Positions 56,427 through 64,000 of a DNA stretch of 64,000 bases are shown one piece after another (positions within the stretch are counted from its first letter, which is position 1; each line of letters begins with the position of its first letter). This DNA is from Pogonophryne albipinna (taxonomy: Eukaryota > Chordata > Actinopteri > Perciformes > Artedidraconidae): assembly GCA_028583405.1 (NCBI GenBank), contig CM053252.1, positions 35,677,763-35,741,762 of the forward strand, written 5' to 3'. Made by a program: the position numbers and the translations under genes. Under the pieces are notes generated by a model. That model saw nothing but the letters and a program-made list of their open reading frames with translations. It was not told the DNA's origin and ran no database searches.

Positions 56427-59251
56427 ACCTATACCTTTTAAATACAATTTTTTTTAGTGACATCCACAGCAAGATATTCATGTATAACTGTGCTCAAATT
56501 GATACACAGTACATGATTTATTAACCATTAATGGACCCATTAGTTAAAACCCATGTCAAATGTCAGAGGTATTGTATAATGGTTCCAACATATTTTTAAC
56601 AAGTAAATAACAAACAGATTGTCTGACAAAATGAACAAATCAATACACATAACATTAGTCATTTCCAGGCCCAATACGGACCCCTGAGAAACAGCAACAT
56701 TAACGCTGTGGAGTCATTACACATAATGTTTTACTGTATGACACTGACACATTGTCCCAATATCTGGATTAGAGATATACGATCCCTATGCTGAGGGAAG
56801 TACAGATATGAAACCCTGATTGGAATGTGATTTTTAATAGTGTCTCTATTACATCTCAGCCGCCTGTATAATGTAGACATATTAACTCAACCATGTTTGC
56901 TTTCACCATAAACATTGGTATCTTGAAAATGATGTGACAATACTTAGTTGTACCTACATCCGTGACACAGCTTTTCAGATGTTGTATCAACCCCCCTCTG
57001 TTTAGACAACGTGCATCATATCTTTAAGCCTCTCCCCCTGCATGTTTAGATGTACAGTACTGTCCAGTGTTCATCATTTATCAGCTCCGTTAACATGAGT
57101 CAGCTTTATGAAATGCTATTTTTGCTCTAATAAAATAGCCAGCAATCAGCAGTGCCCGCGGCTCCTTCATCTGGCTGCTACCTCTCGCTATGATACAGAT
57201 TCAGAGCGCCTTACTGTCACTACTGTTGCTCCAAGTAGTGTTTAAGAGCTTAACTCGCAAAACATTCCATACATCTTTTAAGGATATGTAACTAACACCT
57301 CAGGAAAAGTGGTGCAGTAATGACATATTTTCGTTTACACAAATGAATGGGAACTTTCCATTGGATGTTGTAAAATTGCAGAAAAGAAGATCTGCTGTAA
57401 ACAAACCTTTTTGGTACATGTTTTGTTAAGCAGAAAGCTCTCCACATATTTACACCTTTTCTGATTTCTGGAGCCTAAATGCAATTGACAGAAGTAAAAA
57501 AGTAAGCTTTAAACAAACATGACTGATACGTCCATACGGCAAAGCCAACGGAAGACCTGATGTTGAATGGTCTCATTTAGTCACTTGTTACTATAGTAAC
57601 CAATGTTTTTACATATATATTCAAAGTATAGGGTAATTACTGACGTATTGAGACAAGGAAACCAGAGTTGTTCAAATGTCAACTCATTTCCGGGGTTTTA
57701 GGATTCATTCCTCCACTCCATTAAATTACTCTTTTTCAACATCATCCAACTTAACTAACTAGGGTTGGGTCAATTCATGTATTCGTTATGGTAATTCAGC
57801 TTATTAATAATGCTTGGGCCCAACTTCATTTACTGATGTTATTCCACTTAACTTATTAAGGGTTGATAACAAATATTTGTTTAAGGTTGGATCAGAACTG
57901 ATAAAGTCGTATGTACAGTAGTTAAAGAATACCAATACATGAAGTTGATCCAACTTACAGTTTAAGTTGGACCATGGGAATGGATTTATACAGTAATAAA
58001 TCCATTAAATCACATGCAAATACATTCCATGTTTTAAAAGTGTATTCAAAAATATATATTATTAGGGTAAATAAGTTTAAAATGTTTACAGAGCTTGAAA
58101 TAAATGAAGTATCTTGACGGAAGCAGCGTGGCAGAGGTTAGACGGCCTGTCCTTTTTTTGGCCCGCTGCGGGCTTCAGGGGTCTTTAGCTGTCCTCGACC
58201 TCTGACCTCTGGAAGGCGGACAGTCTCCCAGCAGGATTCTGTAATATACAAATTCTGCTTTAAGCTTCAGCTTTTACCAGGGGGAATATTGTGCTGCATA
58301 TGAAATCACAATTATTATGAATCACAGATATTGTATATTAAATATGACCATCTTCTAAAGCATTGTGTTTCCTATTTTGAATATCTTTGTTTTCCTGCTC
58401 TCCACGCAGCCCTTTGTTTTTATTCATCTCTGTCGTGGATGAAAATAGATTTGTATGGACTGCCAACACAGTGACTTTCCTCTCTCATATGAATCTGCAT
58501 GAAACTCAACAGTCATACAGCGGACATGCTGCTCACTGTGAGCACATGTACACTTTCTGCATGGTGATGTTTATACTTTGAAAATGGTGAGGTACAAATG
58601 ATTGGTTTTGAAAAGAAAAACATGCTCTGGAAAATGTTCCGCTGTGATGTGAAGAGAACATGATTAATTATTTATAACATATGATGGGAAAATAATAGGT
58701 GTCATGCTTTTCTTTCAAATCCAAGTTCACACAGCACACTACACATAGCATCGAATAACACGCTACAAAGCTGCAGCGCCTGCCCTCAGCTTCACGTGTG
58801 TCAAGCCCTTTTTGGAAATATGATTAACCCTTTGAACCTGAGGCATTGTGCATACATAATGCAGTCGTTCTTCTCAGGGTTAAACATATGTCAGACCCAT
58901 GTAGCATGCAGTACTGTATTGGACTCAGAACAACCAAGTCTTTGCTTAAGCTCTGACGTCCTTTAAGGATACTTTTCCACACATTCATTTATAAATCTAT
59001 TTTATAAATTCCGATATTGCGTCTTAATAATAATGATTGTCATCAGTGATAACATGGTCCCAGCTGTGTGCATCACTTTTTAGTTTTCCTGACTGTGCAT
59101 GCTTCGTCAATTTGGTGAATGTTTTCTAAATGATAAGCATGTGTTGTTGAGTGGATGAAAATGTTTCTTCATTTCCATGTGTTTTGGCACATATGTGTTT
59201 TTTATTTAGCATTTCTTTGTAACTGCAGCCTGTTTCCAAATGTTTTGGGCC
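56427..59251 (+). other. Presumed intron 1, middle part
   Basis: No exon or element identified. 57715-57975 is rich in AACTTAA/GTTGGATCAA motifs, resembling a decayed dispersed repeat. Confidence 0.4.
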
Positions 59252-59259
59252 ATTGTAAT

Positions 59260-59838
59260 CAGGGCTGTACCCGAATATCCGATTATCCGAATATTCGTTC
59301 GTTGGAGTACTATTCGGGTTTCAATTTCGTTATTCGGATATTCGGTTTTCTTTCCCGTTTTTTTTAAATGTATTGAAAACTCCAATATCAACGTAAGAGC
59401 TTGTGCCTCTTCGGGGGGTGCTAACACTTAACCATAAACCTTATCGTTTACTTTCTCCGTCTTTATATGTAGATATTATTATATTACTTTTTCTCCGTTA
59501 ATCTCCGTCACGTTGTTTCCAAAGCAACAACAACTTCCTGTCAACAGCACTAACTCTCCTTCAAAATAAAAGCATGTCCATACAAAATAGGAAGCCAAGC
59601 CAAATTACACTTAAGACATATACAACTGCAACGAAAGTAACAAACACAATGTGATATCCTTTTCAATTTCAAAGAACACCAATTGGGTTACATTAACAAA
59701 TAACTATAAAACAACAATAGCCTACTGTAGAATAACACAATGAATGCCGTGAATAAACCGAAATACACCCCCCGAATATTCGCTGCTGATTACTACCGAA
59801 TATCCGGAGCCCGAAAAATGGTATTCTGGACAGCCCTA
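59260..59838. mobile_element. hAT MITE with perfect 8-bp target duplication ATTGTAAT
   Basis: Ends CAGGGCTGTACCCGAATATC (59260) and GGACAGCCCTA (59838) are flanked by ATTGTAAT at 59252-59259 and 59839-59846. Subterminal CGAATATTCG/CCGAATATCCG palindromes are repeated at both ends, likely transposase-binding sites. 579 bp, no protein. Confidence 0.88.
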
Positions 59839-59846
59839 ATTGTAAT

Positions 59847-60499
59847 GCATTTGCACCTGTCGGCCACAATAGGACAAGATGGAAGCTAAATAATTTCCAG
59901 ATAAACATGACTTAACAATAACAGGTTACGAAAAATAGCCAACTACATGAGTATTTTATGAATCTGAGTGAAACGTTTTCTTTTGTTTTTGTTTTTACAT
60001 TGTATTATCATTGGATAGCACCAAGATGTGAGAACTGCATCAAAATTGTTATTATATATCTGCAACACTCTCCTATGCCATCTATTTCAAGATATTTGTC
60101 ATGTGTTTGAAACCTGCTGACGTGCAAAGAAAAGGCAATGTCTGCTTGGAAATGGAAAATGTATATGTTTATAATATCCAGTAGCCACACCGTTTTCACA
60201 AGTTTTCCAGATATTTCAGCCACAGAGCCTTCACATCTGCTGGCACTGTTGTCATGGTGATGATTCAGTCTTTATTTCATGACCTTAGTGTTGAATTTTG
60301 GTCTGGCAAGTAACCTTTTGTTTTTTGTCGAAAAGATGTGGTGTGCGTAGCACTACAAGACATGTAGGGATTTGGACCCAAAAAACACAGAACTGCACTG
60401 AACTGCTACTCAACTGAAGACTTTGCTAATATGGTCAATTCAGCCTGGTGGATAAAACATGTAAATAATTGTTATGGTCCTTAACAATTGCGATTGGAA
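59847..60499 (+). other. Presumed intron 1, no feature
   Basis: Nothing recognised. Confidence 0.4.
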
Positions 60500-61018
60500 A
60501 ATGTGTTTACCTGTGCGACATAGTGACATCACTACATAACACGCGCACTTCTATTGGCTAGCACTCCAACACATTGTAGGTCATTGGCTAAGGGTCCGGA
60601 CATCTCTTAGCCCTTGACCAATCACAACAGAGCTGCCAGCTAACCAATCAGAGCAGACTGGACTCTGGTTTCAGACAGAGGGTGAAAAGAGGTGCTGCAG
60701 CACAGGCAGTATGAGAAAAATAAAGAGCTTTTTTGATTTCCTATTTCTTCCTTTCACTTTTATGAAAACATTTTGTAAGGTGTGAGGCTTATTCTCACTT
60801 ATGAGTGCCAGCAGAAATCTAATGAGTGTGATATGGAAATGTTGGGATTACTGTGATAAACACATTACTTTTGGCTAAACCACAATCTACAGACACCCAC
60901 AATATTTAAAATTGAGAAGAATAAAGAGCTTTTTGGACATTAAAGCATGGAAACATGTCACAGTAAAGACACTCAATACTAATATGAACCTGACAATGAG
61001 CAAAATAGGGCTCCTTTA
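60500..61018 (+). mobile_element. MITE family J copy 3, with a 200-bp insertion
   Basis: Colinear with 38445-38757 (GACCAATCACAACAGAGC, CTAACCAATCAGAGCAGAC, GGTGCTGCAGCACAGGCAG) and ending GGGCTCCTTTAAT. The match is interrupted at 60735-60934 by unrelated sequence flanked by a 21-bp near-perfect direct repeat, GAGAA(A/G)AATAAAGAGCTTTT + T (60714-60734 and 60914-60934). Confidence 0.75.

Positions 61019-63440
<2,422 letters not shown>

Positions 63441-63477
<37 letters not shown>
63441..63477. repeat. (CA)n microsatellite, about 18 copies
   Basis: Uninterrupted CA tract after a poly-C run. Confidence 0.97.
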
Positions 63478-63480
<3 letters not shown>

Positions 63481-64000
63481 GTTCCCACCCCCTTCATCAT
63501 CCCTGCCACCGCAGAAAAGCAATTTGTTCTCGGTGTCACTGATCTGATGCAATCAGCGCTGCTTCACGCTTTTGAATAAGGAGGAGACAGCGGGAAAGGA
63601 CACCGTGTTTAATTAAAAGAATGTGGCGATCATATAATTTGAGGTGGGGGATTGTAAGGTTGCGTGTTCAACACCTGCTTTCCGATTACGGCTGATTAAC
63701 CTATCCAAAGTCGCCCGTTGCTCTCATCAAGGGCTATTCAGGGTGCCGGGGCTACGCTCACATTCTAATTGTCTCCAAGCCTTTTCCTCTTTGAAGCGCT
63801 CAATTGGAAACGAGTGTTATCAAAATTCAGCGCTTCTCCCTCTCACAGGAAATGGGGGCGCTGGGTTCTTTACACACAGCTCCTGACACCCCCTGAGAGG
63901 AGCTGAGGGGGCGGAGGGTGGAGCACTCTCATTTTCCCTTTCCTCCGTCTCTCCCCCTCTTTGCATAACAGTCCCTCAGAAGCGAGCGGCGTGCTTGTGA
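63478..64000 (+). other. Presumed intron 1, end of window
   Basis: Pyrimidine-rich stretches (TTTCCTCCGTCTCTCCCCCTC at about 63939) and a G-rich patch near 63900. No exon could be confirmed before the window ends. Confidence 0.35.

Overview
This is a stretch of vertebrate nuclear DNA, most likely from a teleost fish (probably a percomorph; I cannot name the species). It is AT-rich, the one gene edge found has a spliced exon, and it is full of fish-type repeats: hAT, piggyBac, PIF/Harbinger, Tc1 and THAP-type DNA transposons, DIRS and LINE fragments, tRNA-derived SINEs, a solo LTR and long CA tracts. There are no bacterial operons, CRISPR arrays or rRNA genes.

Positions 1-31,400 are a dense graveyard of nested transposons. 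A 3.0-kb foldback element (1014-4059) is followed by a LINE reverse transcriptase fragment, a DIRS tyrosine-recombinase fragment ending in a 55-bp perfect palindrome, and a 6.2-kb long-inverted-repeat element (6578-12804) carrying at least five later insertions. That element lies in what looks like an intron of a decayed multi-exon gene (about 6321-16500). Its last recognisable exon is split by a 1.2-kb hAT element with a perfect 8-bp target duplication. More hAT elements follow at 17.3, 18.1 and 21.6 kb, then a solo LTR at 25.9 kb. At 27,135-30,803 a second foldback element carries the same core as the first, inverted, but inside different arms. Each of its arms encodes the start of a THAP zinc finger.

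Positions 31,400-51,800 are mostly unrecognised intergenic sequence with scattered short inverted-repeat elements (MITEs), several with intact target duplications. A second, nearly identical copy of the exon-splitting hAT element sits at 32,546-33,757.

At about 51.8-52.25 kb lies the only convincing intact gene edge: a GC-rich 5' UTR, an ATG with a secretory signal peptide and a consensus splice donor. The remaining 11.7 kb appears to be its first intron, with a nested hAT/33-bp minisatellite block (54,070-56,426), another hAT MITE and two CA microsatellites.

The items most worth following up are the pair of foldback elements sharing a core but not termini, the THAP-encoding arms, the nearly identical hAT pair, and an unclassified 1.3-kb element with about 105-bp inverted repeats and 6-bp flanking repeats at 41,743-43,078. 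Family names rest on motifs, terminal repeats and target duplications read by eye; no database search was run.
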